From contig NZ_QWJJ01000013.1 of NCBI RefSeq assembly GCF_003575965.1, positions 1 through 64,000 on the forward strand: a stretch of 64,000 bases of DNA, read 5' to 3'. Under the pieces are notes generated by a model, which had not been told where the DNA came from, did no database searches, and worked only from the letters and a program-made list of their open reading frames with translations. Of this stretch, positions 25,851 through 34,121 are shown in pieces; position 1 is the stretch's first letter; each line of letters begins with the position of its first letter. Source of the DNA: Pseudooceanicola sediminis. Lineage in GTDB: Bacteria > Pseudomonadota > Alphaproteobacteria > Rhodobacterales > Rhodobacteraceae. The translations under genes and the position numbers were made by a program.

Positions 25851-25894
25851 GACACCGCTCCGACACCGCTTCGATACCGACAGGATACCGACGT
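25851..25894. repeat. Four 11-bp tandem repeats (GAYACCGNNNN) filling an intergenic gap
   Basis: Units start at 25851, 25862, 25873 and 25884, exactly 11 bp apart, and read GACACCG, GACACCG, GATACCG, GATACCG plus four variable bases. They occupy nearly the whole 48-base gap between the lyase stop and the amidase start. The ATG at 25896 follows the last unit, and AGGA at 25882-25885 inside the array is the only ribosome-binding candidate. The last unit is identical to 20-30 of the window. Confidence 0.75.
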
Positions 25895-25895
25895 T

Positions 25896-26543
25896 ATGAC
25901 CGACGACCTGACAGACAACTACGCCCGGGCCTATGGCGGCTCCGCAGGCTTCGGCGCGCGCCCCGCGCTGGTGCTGGTCGACTTCGCCCAGGGCTACTTC
26001 GACCCCGACTGCCCGCTCTATGGGGGCGAGGGGTGCCGCACCGCCCTCGCCTCCGCGCTGCGCATCCGCGCCGCCGCCCACGCCGCGCGCCTTCCGGTGA
26101 TCCTGACCGAGGTCAGCTATCCCGACGACACGGGTCTGACAGGCGGGCGTTTCTGGCAAAAAGCCAAGCCTTTATCGGCCTTTATCAAGGGCCGCAGCAC
26201 CGCCGCCTTTGCCGACGGGCTGGTGCCCCAAGACAACGAAGTCATCGTGACCAAGCATTATCCGTCGGCCTTTTTCGGCACGTCCCTTGCCCCGATGCTG
26301 ACCGCCATGGGTATCGACAACGTGATCCTGGCGGGTCTGACCACCTCGGGTTGCATCCGCGCCAGCTGCGTCGACGCGATGAGCCATGGGTTCATCACAA
26401 CGGTGGTTTCAGATGCCTGCGGCGACCGTCACCCTGGCCCACACGATGCTAACCTGTTCGATATGAACGCAAAATATGCCGATGTGGTCTCCGAGGAAAC
26501 CATCCTCGCCCATATCGCCTCGCTCCGCTCCGGCGGCAATTGA
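25896..26543 (+). CDS. Isochorismatase-family amidohydrolase (maleamate/N-carbamoylsarcosine amidase-like)
   Basis: This 215-residue cysteine hydrolase has the full catalytic triad Asp29 (LVLVDFAQ), Lys120 (VTKHYPSAFFGT) and Cys153 (TTSGCIRAS). The C-terminal ANLFDMNAKYADVV stretch is typical of the N-carbamoylsarcosine amidase/maleamate amidase (NicF) group. It should cleave a linear amide, and beside a maleate isomerase-like gene a half-amide such as maleamate is the natural candidate. The start ATG lies at the end of an 11-bp tandem repeat array that supplies its weak ribosome-binding site. Isochorismate itself is an unlikely substrate here. Confidence 0.87.
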   Translation: MTDDLTDNYARAYGGSAGFGARPALVLVDFAQGYFDPDCPLYGGEGCRTALASALRIRAAAHAARLPVILTEVSYPDDTGLTGGRFWQKAKPLSAFIKGRSTAAFADGLVPQDNEVIVTKHYPSAFFGTSLAPMLTAMGIDNVILAGLTTSGCIRASCVDAMSHGFITTVVSDACGDRHPGPHDANLFDMNAKYADVVSEETILAHIASLRSGGN

Positions 26544-26563
26544 CCCCAAGGAAAGGCCAGGAC

Positions 26564-27322
26564 ATGGCACTGCAAGAAAACGGCGCGCTGCACGCGCCAA
26601 AAACCATCGCCGTCCTCGGCGGTGCCGGTGGCATCGGCCGCACCCTGGTCGCCAGCCTTCAGAACCTTGGCCACACGGTCACTGTCCTGGACCTTCCGAC
26701 CTCTCTGAAAGCGCATAAAATCAACGGGATAGAGATCGACGCCGCGGATGAAGCAGGCGTCGCCCGGGCGATGGACGACCTCTCCGTGCGCCATGCAGAC
26801 GGCCTTGATGGCTTCGTGAATCTTGCGGGCTGGAACTCGGTCATCCAGCCGCTGAGCGAGACCCCGGCGTCCTATTTCGACGATGTCGTGCAGGGCAACC
26901 TGCGCTCCACCTTCCTCGCAACCAAGGCCGTGGCACCCCTGCTGCGTGACGGCGGCGCGATTGTGCTGTGTTCTTCGGGGCTTGGCAGCTTCATTCGGCC
27001 CGGGTTCGGGCCCTACGCGGCCTCCAAGGCCGGGGTCATCGCGCTGACCAAGACCTTCGCCCTCGAACTTGCGCCACGTCTGCGGGTCAATGCCGTCGGC
27101 CCTGCCGTCGTCGACACCGCCTTTCTGCGCGGCGGAACGGGGCGTTCGGACGAAAGCAGCGAAAACGTGTTGGATATCGAACGTCACAAGGCGATGACGC
27201 CACTGGAGCGCGTCGCGCAGCCCGAAGATGTCGCTGGCCCGATCCGCTTTTTGCTGGGACCGGATTCCAGCTTCATGACAGGTCAGGTACTGTGGGTGAA
27301 CGGCGGCGCCTACATGCCCTGA
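26564..27322 (+). CDS. Short-chain dehydrogenase/reductase (SDR)
   Basis: This 252-residue NAD(P)-dependent oxidoreductase has GGAGGIGRTL as its cofactor motif, NLAG in the central strand, Ser in LCSSGLG and YAASK as the catalytic Tyr-Lys. The C-terminal FMTGQVLWVNGGAYMP is standard for the family. ATG 26564 is chosen over TTG 26540 because AAGGAAAGG lies at a proper distance upstream. It is the fourth gene of the 24186 operon. The substrate is unknown. It is the third SDR within 18 kb, which points to several alcohol/ketone steps. Confidence 0.9.
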   Translation: MALQENGALHAPKTIAVLGGAGGIGRTLVASLQNLGHTVTVLDLPTSLKAHKINGIEIDAADEAGVARAMDDLSVRHADGLDGFVNLAGWNSVIQPLSETPASYFDDVVQGNLRSTFLATKAVAPLLRDGGAIVLCSSGLGSFIRPGFGPYAASKAGVIALTKTFALELAPRLRVNAVGPAVVDTAFLRGGTGRSDESSENVLDIERHKAMTPLERVAQPEDVAGPIRFLLGPDSSFMTGQVLWVNGGAYMP

Positions 27323-27389
27323 CACGGCGGCACAGTGCCTGCCGACTGACCTGACCTTGACGCGAGTTTCCGTGACTATTCAAACAGAT

Positions 27390-28514
27390 ATGACGTCGAA
27401 CACCTTCCGCGACCCCGGTTTCCGCCGCGCCACGGCACGGCGGATCTCGGTCTGGTTGGCGCTTGCGGTGTTGTCTGCGGCGCTGGCCTGGGCGCTGGAA
27501 CTTGTTCACCTGCCGGCGGCCTTGTTGCTGGGGCCGATGATCGCCGCCATCGTGATGGCCGCCACCGGTGCGACCGGCGGCTCGGGGCCGTTTCACGTCA
27601 TGGCCATCCCGCGCCCCCTGTTCGGCATTGCCCAGTCCGCCATCGGCGTCATGATCGCCACCACGATCCCGCCCGAGACCCTGCGCGATATCCAGCAGAA
27701 CTGGCAGGTGTTCCTGTTCGGTGTCGTCTCGGTCATCATCGTCTCGACAACGCTGGGATACCTGCTGGCGATACGCCAGGTGCTGCCGGGGGCCACGGCG
27801 ATCTGGGGATCGACCCCCGGCGCGGCCCAGGCGATGGTCTTTCTGGCCGAGGCGCATGGATCCGATATGCGGCTTGTCGCCGTCATGCAGTATCTTCGGG
27901 TTGGCCTGGTCGCCGCAGGTGCGTCACTTGTCGCCCGTTTCTGGGTTGGCGCGCCAGAGGTCGCCCCGGCGGCGATCGTCTGGTTTCCGCCGCTCGAAAC
28001 CGGCGTTCTGCATACCATGGGCCTCATGCTTCTGGGGGTCGGCGTGACCCGCGTCCTGCGCATTCCGGCGGGGGAATTCCTGGTGCCGCTGCTGGTCGGC
28101 GCCGCGGCACAGGGGCTGGGCCTGGTTCATCCTGCCGTGCCCCCTTGGCTGCTGGTGATCGCCTTTGCCCTTTGCGGCTGGATGATCGGCCTGCGGTTTA
28201 CCCGCGAAATCCTCGTGCACGCATGGAAAGCGCTGCCCAGGCTGGTCATGTCGATCATCGTGCTGATGACGCTTTGCGGGGCGCTGGCCGCCCTCTTGTC
28301 GTGGTGGCTGGGCATCGACCCGCTGACGGCCTATCTGGCGACCAGTCCCGGCGGCGCGGATTCCGTCGCGGTCATCGCTGCCTCCAGCAATGTCGACATG
28401 GCATTCGTGATGTCGATGCAGACCTTGCGGTTCATCCTGGTGCTGATCTCGGGGCCTATCGTCTCTCGCTGGTTTGCCAGACGCCTCGCGGCACGCAACG
28501 CCAACCCAGCCTGA
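27390..28514 (+). CDS. AbrB-family integral membrane protein (putative transporter)
   Basis: This membrane protein of about 374 residues matches the family named AbrB/AmoR-like (PF05145 type). Despite that name it is not the Bacillus DNA-binding AbrB. It has many hydrophobic segments and an internal duplication, shown by GSTPGAAQAMVFLAEAHGSD in the first half and ATSPGGADSVAVIAASSNVD in the second. The function is unsettled; transport is the usual proposal. It follows the SDR gene by 67 bases and is probably part of the same operon, where it could move a substrate or product. Start choice is uncertain (TTG 27357, GTG 27372 or ATG 27390). Confidence 0.8.
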   Translation: MTSNTFRDPGFRRATARRISVWLALAVLSAALAWALELVHLPAALLLGPMIAAIVMAATGATGGSGPFHVMAIPRPLFGIAQSAIGVMIATTIPPETLRDIQQNWQVFLFGVVSVIIVSTTLGYLLAIRQVLPGATAIWGSTPGAAQAMVFLAEAHGSDMRLVAVMQYLRVGLVAAGASLVARFWVGAPEVAPAAIVWFPPLETGVLHTMGLMLLGVGVTRVLRIPAGEFLVPLLVGAAAQGLGLVHPAVPPWLLVIAFALCGWMIGLRFTREILVHAWKALPRLVMSIIVLMTLCGALAALLSWWLGIDPLTAYLATSPGGADSVAVIAASSNVDMAFVMSMQTLRFILVLISGPIVSRWFARRLAARNANPA

Positions 28515-28639
28515 AACCGATTTGGTGGGCGATGCGCCCCCCCTGCTGCACAATCCGCTGCGTCAACGGCACCCGGCCCCTAGGGTCGGCACGATTTTGC
28601 CCCTTGCCCGAGGCCGGTGACGCCCCTAAGACGGGGACG

Positions 28640-28816
28640 CTTCGGTCCGGCGGAAATCTGTCCGGATAATAGGGAACGTGGTGCGGGTTTCGGCCCAATT
28701 CCATGACTGCCCCCGCAACTGTAAGCGGTGAGCGAAGCCGGAACATGTCACTGTCGCGTTTCGCGATGGGAAGACCCGGCCCAGCATCGACCCGCAAGTC
28801 AGGAGACCTGCCGAAG
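28640..28816 (+). promoter_or_regulatory. Cobalamin (adenosylcobalamin-type) riboswitch
   Basis: The stretch shows the conserved cobalamin riboswitch pieces in order: ATAATAGGGAA with GTGCGGG (28676-28687), the B12-box-like GCCCCCGCAACTGTAAGCGG (28709-28728), and GCAAGTCAGGAGACCTGCC (28794-28812). The outer stem pairs CTTCGG at 28640-28645 with CCGAAG at 28811-28816. It lies about 145 bases upstream of a BtuB-type receptor gene. High B12 would switch off the uptake operon that follows. Confidence 0.93.
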
Positions 28817-28927
28817 CCGATCACCCAGTTGCCGTGCGGGGCGCGCGCGCGACGGCGGACTGTCCGCAGAGGTGGCATTTGCAACCGTCTGAGGCAGGGA
28901 TACCCCCTCCAACGACCAGATCGAACA

Positions 28928-28943
28928 TGCCGGACAACCGGCA
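28928..28943 (+). promoter_or_regulatory. Short hairpin before the btuB ribosome-binding site
   Basis: TGCCGG-ACAA-CCGGCA is a perfect 6-bp stem with a four-base loop, ending 5 bases before AGGAGA (28949-28954), the site used by the ATG at 28961. It could be part of the riboswitch expression platform that hides or exposes the ribosome-binding site. This role is inferred from position only. Confidence 0.4.
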
Positions 28944-28960
28944 GACATAGGAGACGGGTC

Positions 28961-30820
28961 ATGAATACCCCCCGCCTTGCGGTACTGCGCGCCGCCACAG
29001 CCATGACGACACTTGCCCTGACGGGTGCCGTGTCACAGACCGCCATTGCACAGGATGCAATCGATCTGGACGCGATCACCGTCACCGCCAACAGGGGCGA
29101 AACGACCGAACGCAGCCGCACGGGGTCGTCCGTCGACGTGGTAACCGAAGAAGACCTGAAATCGAGCGGGACGACACGCCTGGCCGACTATCTGATCAGC
29201 CTTCCCGGTATCAGCCTCAGCGGGAACGGCGGCATCGGCGCGTCGACCAACCTGCGGATCAGGGGCGCCGACGGGCGGTACATTGGCGTTTATATTGACG
29301 GCATCGACGTGAATGACCCGGCCTCGACGCAGGTCTCGTTCGACTTTGGCTCGCTCACCACCCAAGGGATCAGCCGCATCGAGATCCTGAAAGGCGCGCA
29401 GTCTGCTCTCTACGGGTCCGAAGCGATTGCCGGCGTGATCAACATCACCACCAACCAGGCGACAGAACCCGGCCTGAGCCAAAGCATCGCAACGGAATAC
29501 GGCAGCTACAACACCACCAAGCTGGCCTATAACCTCAGCTATCTGGGTGCGCGCGGCAGTTTCGCGACGACGCTGTCGCATATCCGCACCGACGGCTTCT
29601 CGACCGCCGACGAGAACGATGGCAACACCGAAGCGGATGGGCACGAAGCGACCCGGCTGAGCTTTTCCGGCGACTACCAGCTGACCGACACCGTGACAGT
29701 CGGGGGCGCCGCCTTCTGGGCAACGTCGGAGTCAGAGTATGACGAATATTCCGGAGGGCCCGTCGATGGCCTGACACACGACGAAACGTCGGAAAAGGAT
29801 CAGCTGGGCCTGCGCGCCTTTGCCCGGGTCGATGCTGGCGCGGTGCAGCACGAATTTTCGGCGCAATATTATCAGAATGACCGGCTTTCCTCGGGCACCA
29901 ACAGCTATGGTGCCTTTGCATATCCCTATTTCGGGCAACGCTGGAGCCTTGGCTATCACGGCCAGACCGAGCTGTCGGTCGCGACCCTGACCTTCGGCGC
30001 GGACGCCACCCGCGAATCCTACAAGAACGACGGCGATTCCGGGGCCAATGACATGCTGGGCCTCTGGGCGCAGGCAGACTGGCATCTGGCCGACGAATGG
30101 GAGCTGGTGACGGTCCTGCGCCACGACGACCATTCCACGTTCGGCGGTACGACGACGGGGCGGGTTTCGCTGGCCTGGCTGCCGGACCCGGATCTGACCC
30201 TGCGGGCCGCCGTCGGCACCGGCTTTCGCGCCCCCTCGCCATACGAACTCTACGCCAGCTACTATGGCAATCCCGACCTGCAACCTGAAACGTCGACCAG
30301 TTACGAACTGGGGATCGAGAAACGCTTGGGCGCGGGCAGTTTCAATGCCACCCTGTTCCGTACCGAGATCACGGACCTGATCGGCTATGATCGCGCCACA
30401 TATGCCTATACCCAAACCGAAGGAACCAGCTGGATGCAGGGACTGGAACTGTCGGCCAAGTCGCAGCTGAGCGATCGCATCGCGGTTTCGGCGGCCTATA
30501 CCTGGACGGACAGCCGCGATGCCAAGACGGGTGATCGGCTGGCGCGGGTTCCCCTGCACGACATCGCGCTCCGCCTGAATGCGGACCTGACGCCCGAGAT
30601 CAGCGGCGCGCTGTCGGTGCGCCACGTTGCGGGGCTGAACGACAGCACGGGATCCCTGCCAGATTACACCACGGCGGATGTCTCGGTGCGCTACGCCATA
30701 TCGGATGAGAGCGACGTCTACCTCAGGATCGAAAACCTGCTTGATGAACAATACCAGACGGCGCGCGGATATGGCACGTCGGACCGAGCGGTGTATTTCG
30801 GACTGCGGAGCAGTTTCTGA
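28961..30820 (+). CDS. btuB: BtuB-type TonB-dependent vitamin B12 receptor
   Basis: This 619-residue outer-membrane receptor imports cobalamins with energy from TonB. A signal peptide precedes AIAQDAIDL, a TonB-box-like DAITVTANRG follows, and the plug domain (about residues 40-150) has LRIRGADGRYIGVYIDGIDV and a KGAQSALYGSEAIAGVINI segment. The rest is a 22-strand-type barrel ending in Phe (RSSF). Length is close to E. coli BtuB. Control by the cobalamin riboswitch directly upstream, and the btuFCD-cbiZ genes behind it, make the B12 assignment firm. AGGAGA at 28949-28954 sets the start. Confidence 0.95.
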   Translation: MNTPRLAVLRAATAMTTLALTGAVSQTAIAQDAIDLDAITVTANRGETTERSRTGSSVDVVTEEDLKSSGTTRLADYLISLPGISLSGNGGIGASTNLRIRGADGRYIGVYIDGIDVNDPASTQVSFDFGSLTTQGISRIEILKGAQSALYGSEAIAGVINITTNQATEPGLSQSIATEYGSYNTTKLAYNLSYLGARGSFATTLSHIRTDGFSTADENDGNTEADGHEATRLSFSGDYQLTDTVTVGGAAFWATSESEYDEYSGGPVDGLTHDETSEKDQLGLRAFARVDAGAVQHEFSAQYYQNDRLSSGTNSYGAFAYPYFGQRWSLGYHGQTELSVATLTFGADATRESYKNDGDSGANDMLGLWAQADWHLADEWELVTVLRHDDHSTFGGTTTGRVSLAWLPDPDLTLRAAVGTGFRAPSPYELYASYYGNPDLQPETSTSYELGIEKRLGAGSFNATLFRTEITDLIGYDRATYAYTQTEGTSWMQGLELSAKSQLSDRIAVSAAYTWTDSRDAKTGDRLARVPLHDIALRLNADLTPEISGALSVRHVAGLNDSTGSLPDYTTADVSVRYAISDESDVYLRIENLLDEQYQTARGYGTSDRAVYFGLRSSF

Positions 30821-31629
30821 TGCTGCGGCGCGCGCTGTGCCTCCTGTTGGCGTTCGCGGCTCCGGCTGCGGCCCAGCAGGCACCTGCGCGCGTCGTCTCG
30901 ATGAACTTGTGCACCGATCAGATGGCCATGTTGCTGGCCGCACCGGGACAGTTGATATCGGTGTCGTCGCTGGCGCGTGACAGACAAAGCTCGGCCATGG
31001 CAGACGAGGCCATGCGCTATCCTGTCAATCACGGGCTGGCGGAAGAAATCTGGCTGCTCAAGCCCGACCTGGTGATTGCCGGAACCTTTACCGCCCGCGC
31101 CTCTGTCGAGATGCTCAAACGGCTTGGCGTGCCCGTGCTCACCGTGCCTCCGGCATACGGGCTGGCCGATATCGCGGAGCGTCTGCGCCTGGTTGGGGAT
31201 GCTATCGGGCAGCGCGACACCACGGATGCAGTGATCACGGACTTTAAAACGCGGCTTGCTGCGCTGCGCGCCAGGACGGGACGTCGCCCCTCGGCGGCAC
31301 TGTATTATGCGAATGGCTATACCACTGGCAATCAGACACTGGCGGGGGAAATCCTGCTGACAGCCGGGTTTGCCAATATCGCAGGTGACGGCGGCGGTGG
31401 TCGCATGTCGCTAGAGGCTCTGGCGATGGCCAGCCCCGAAGCGCTGATCACGGGACAGCCCTATCCGGGCGCGTCCCGATCCGAAGAGATCCTGGATCAC
31501 CCGGTGGTGCGCCGGATCCGGGCCGCGCGGGCGTCGCGATCAGTCACCGACAGCGATTGGCTCTGCGGAACGCCCTATGTATTGCGCGCGATCAGCGACC
31601 TTTCCGCCTTGCGTCAGGAAATCGAATGA
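30820..31629 (+). CDS. btuF: BtuF-type periplasmic cobalamin-binding protein
   Basis: This 269-residue protein has a signal peptide (MLRRALCLLLAFAAPAAAQQ) and a class III helical-backbone binding fold (Peripla_BP_2). The mature N-terminus RVVSMNLCTDQMAMLLA is typical of cobalamin/haem/siderophore binding proteins. Its ATG overlaps the btuB stop by 1 base and its own stop overlaps the permease start by 4 bases. It hands the ligand to the BtuCD complex. The riboswitch and cbiZ in the same operon favour cobinamide or cobalamin as ligand over a siderophore. Confidence 0.88.
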   Translation: MLRRALCLLLAFAAPAAAQQAPARVVSMNLCTDQMAMLLAAPGQLISVSSLARDRQSSAMADEAMRYPVNHGLAEEIWLLKPDLVIAGTFTARASVEMLKRLGVPVLTVPPAYGLADIAERLRLVGDAIGQRDTTDAVITDFKTRLAALRARTGRRPSAALYYANGYTTGNQTLAGEILLTAGFANIAGDGGGGRMSLEALAMASPEALITGQPYPGASRSEEILDHPVVRRIRAARASRSVTDSDWLCGTPYVLRAISDLSALRQEIE

Positions 31630-32609
31630 CTCGTCCCATTTTCCTCCTCCTGATGCTGGTCGCGCTGCTGGCCATCGGATCCCTTTCGATCGGGCCCGCC
31701 AATCTGCCCTTTGCCGATGGCCTGCGGGCCCTTGTCGCGGGCGGCGATGGCCCGCTGGTGCTGGTAATGCGGGAAATCCGGCTGCCCAGAATGGTACTGG
31801 CGGTGATGATCGGCGGCACCCTGGGCCTGGCTGGGGCCGCGATGCAGGGATACCTGCGCAACCCGCTGGCCGAACCGGGCCTGTTGGGCGTTTCGGGGTG
31901 CGCCGCGCTTGGTGCCGTTCTGGCAATTCAAACCGGAATGTCGGCTGCCTTTGCGCTGGCGCTGCCGCTGAGCGCCCTCGCCGGGGCGGTCCTTGCCGTC
32001 GTGATCCTGGTCGTGCTGACCGGACCAAGGGGCGAAACGCTGACCCTGATTTTGGGGGGAATTGCCATTTCTGCCATCGCCGGCGCGCTGACCTCTCTGG
32101 TTCTGAACCTGTCGCCCAATCCGTTCGCCGCGAACGAGATCATTTTCTGGATGATGGGATCACTGGCGGATCGTTCGATGTTGCACGTCTGGCTTGCCCT
32201 GCCGTTCATGATCGTCGGACTGGCGCTGCTGGCAGGTGTGGGGCGCGGGCTGGATGCATTGACACTTGGCGAGGATGCCGCCGCCGCCATGGGGTTCGAC
32301 CTGGGAATGCTGCGGCTGCGTATCGTGCTTGGCACGGCCTGCGTCGTAGGGGCAGGAACCGCCGTCGCAGGGTCCATAGGCTTTGTCGGGCTGGTGGTGC
32401 CGCACCTGCTGCGGGGAACCGTCGGCGGACGTCCCGGCCCGCTTTTGTGGGTGTCGGCCCTGGGCGGGGCCGCCATGCTGCTCGGCGCCGATATAGCCGT
32501 GCGGCTGATCGCCCCGGACCGAGATCTGAAACTTGGCGTCCTGACGGCGCTGGTCGGCGCGCCGTTCTTCCTGCACCTCGTCTGGCGCAGCCGGAGGCAA
32601 CGGGCATGA
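31626..32609 (+). CDS. btuC: BtuC-type ABC permease (FecCD family)
   Basis: This 327-residue permease has about ten hydrophobic segments. Family motifs are REIRLPRMVLAVMIGGTLGLAG in the N-terminal half and GFVGLVVPHLLRGTVG with the C-terminal GADIAVRLIAPDRDLKLGV. ATG 31626 is chosen because it overlaps the btuF stop and starts a normal first membrane helix (MTRPIFLLLMLVALLAIG); the longer frame begins inside btuF. It forms the transport channel with the ATPase encoded next. Confidence 0.9.
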   Translation: MTRPIFLLLMLVALLAIGSLSIGPANLPFADGLRALVAGGDGPLVLVMREIRLPRMVLAVMIGGTLGLAGAAMQGYLRNPLAEPGLLGVSGCAALGAVLAIQTGMSAAFALALPLSALAGAVLAVVILVVLTGPRGETLTLILGGIAISAIAGALTSLVLNLSPNPFAANEIIFWMMGSLADRSMLHVWLALPFMIVGLALLAGVGRGLDALTLGEDAAAAMGFDLGMLRLRIVLGTACVVGAGTAVAGSIGFVGLVVPHLLRGTVGGRPGPLLWVSALGGAAMLLGADIAVRLIAPDRDLKLGVLTALVGAPFFLHLVWRSRRQRA

Positions 32610-33343
32610 CCCTGCTCACCCTGACACAGATGTCCGTCAACCTGCGCGGCCGGTCCGTGTTGACCGATGTCAATCTGACTGTCAGCGCCGGCGAGGTCGT
32701 TGGCCTGATCGGCCGCAATGGCGTGGGCAAGACGACCCTGATGCGCGCAGCCCTTGGCCTGATCCCGGCGTCAGGGCACAGCTCGCTGGCAGATATGTCT
32801 GCCAACGCGCGCGCAAGGGCCGCCGCATGGATGCCGCAAACCCGTGAAATCGCCTGGCCCGTGTCCGTCGCGGACCTCGTGGCCCTTGGGCGCCTGCCGC
32901 ACGACGACAATGCCCAGGCGCCGGTGGAAGCGGCTCTGGCCCACATGGCCCTAGGCCCCTTGCGCAATCGCCGTGCCACGAACCTGTCCGGCGGCGAACA
33001 GGCCCGTGCCCTGATTGCCCGCGCGCTGGCGCAGGAAACGCCGCTGTTGATGGCGGACGAACCGATCTCCGGGTTGGACCCGGCGCACCAGATCGCCACG
33101 ATGGAAGTTTTTGCCGGTATTGCCGCAGCGGGCCGGGGCGTGATGCTGACGCTGCACGACATTGGCCTTGCAGCGCGCCACTGCACGCGCCTGGTGATCC
33201 TGTCCGATGGCGGGGTATTGGCAGATGGCCCCCCCGGCGAGGTACTGACCCCCGCCAATCTTGCGCAGGCATTCGGTATCAGCGCCTTTCACGCCGACAG
33301 CCCGGATGGCCCGGTTTTTCAGCCCCTGCGCCGCGTGACATGA
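32606..33343 (+). CDS. btuD: BtuD-type ABC ATPase
   Basis: This 245-residue ATPase has Walker A GRNGVGKTT, signature LSGGEQARAL, Walker B LLMADEP and an H-loop (TLHDIGLA). Its ATG overlaps the permease stop by 4 bases, and its own stop overlaps the cbiZ start by 4 bases, so the four genes are translationally coupled. It energises B12 or cobinamide import through BtuC. Confidence 0.9.
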   Translation: MTLLTLTQMSVNLRGRSVLTDVNLTVSAGEVVGLIGRNGVGKTTLMRAALGLIPASGHSSLADMSANARARAAAWMPQTREIAWPVSVADLVALGRLPHDDNAQAPVEAALAHMALGPLRNRRATNLSGGEQARALIARALAQETPLLMADEPISGLDPAHQIATMEVFAGIAAAGRGVMLTLHDIGLAARHCTRLVILSDGGVLADGPPGEVLTPANLAQAFGISAFHADSPDGPVFQPLRRVT

Positions 33344-33978
33344 CGGTTCACCTGTCGCGTCCCTGGCTGGATTTTGACCTGGGCGAAGAGATGACCGTTT
33401 TGCCCTGGGCCCCGCACAGGCCCGGGTTTGTCACCGCCAGCCGCATCCTCTGGCGCGAGGTGCGCAATGCCGATCTGCCACCCGATCTTGACGCGACTGC
33501 CTGGCTGGCCGCCATGCTGCGAGAGCGTCAGGCGACGGATGCGGTGTGCTTTCTGACCTCACGCGACCTGGGGCCGTTCGTGCACAGATGCGCCACGGTC
33601 GAAGATGTGCAGGTCGAGGTCGTGGCAACCGTCGGGTTGAGCAATGCCGAGAGGATCGGCGCCCGGGTTGACCGCACCGGGCAGACCTGGGGCACCATCA
33701 ATATTGCCGTGCGGGTCTTGCCCGGACTGACCCGGCCTGCGCTGATCGAGGCGATGACGATTGCCGCACAGGCCCGCACGGCAGCGGTGATCGACACAGG
33801 CCCGATCCTTGCAACCGGGCAATCCACCGGTACCGGCACGGATTGCATCGCCGTCGCCAGCCCCGAGGGATATACCCACTACGCCGGTCTGCACACCGCG
33901 ACCGGAGAGGCAATCGGGCGCGCGGTTTACGAGGCCGTCACCGCAGGGGCACGCGCCGCAACGGCCACGCGCCCCTGA
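33340..33978 (+). CDS. cbiZ: Adenosylcobinamide amidohydrolase
   Basis: This 212-residue enzyme cleaves the aminopropanol amide of adenosylcobinamide (and in some bacteria of pseudocobalamin) to give adenosylcobyric acid, so that imported corrinoids can be remodelled. CbiZ features are the segment GQSTGTGTDCIAVASP near residue 165 and the C-terminal GLHTATGEAIGRAV. ATG overlaps the btuD stop by 4 bases, consistent with a salvage operon under the riboswitch. Length is normal for stand-alone CbiZ. Confidence 0.92.
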   Translation: MTVHLSRPWLDFDLGEEMTVLPWAPHRPGFVTASRILWREVRNADLPPDLDATAWLAAMLRERQATDAVCFLTSRDLGPFVHRCATVEDVQVEVVATVGLSNAERIGARVDRTGQTWGTINIAVRVLPGLTRPALIEAMTIAAQARTAAVIDTGPILATGQSTGTGTDCIAVASPEGYTHYAGLHTATGEAIGRAVYEAVTAGARAATATRP

Positions 33979-34121
33979 CGCCGGCCCAGACGCCGGCCAT
34001 GGCGCCCCTTGCGCCCACATCCGGCTCGTGCGCAAGTCACGTCAGAGCAAGTAAACACTTGCAAGCCTTCCTCAGCAGCGCCATTCAGGTCGTCGTGAAA
34101 AAGTCATCAGATCAGGCACCC

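Noticed and set aside
25851-25894. CRISPR-like array
   Set aside because: Units are only 11 bp, are directly adjacent and have no spacer sequences.
24969-26159. Minus-strand open frame of 396 codons opposite the lyase and amidase genes
   Set aside because: It overlaps two well-supported plus-strand genes, has no family resemblance, and is typical of antisense frames in GC-rich DNA.
17738-26543. Canonical nicotinate degradation (nic) cluster
   Set aside because: Amidase-, isomerase- and hydroxylase-like genes are present, but no ring-opening dioxygenase (nicX) or deformylase (nicD) is seen and extra genes are present, so the label would be wrong.
27390-28514. AbrB-type transcriptional regulator
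   Set aside because: The protein is an integral membrane protein with an internal duplication; the name is a historical family label and there is no DNA-binding domain.
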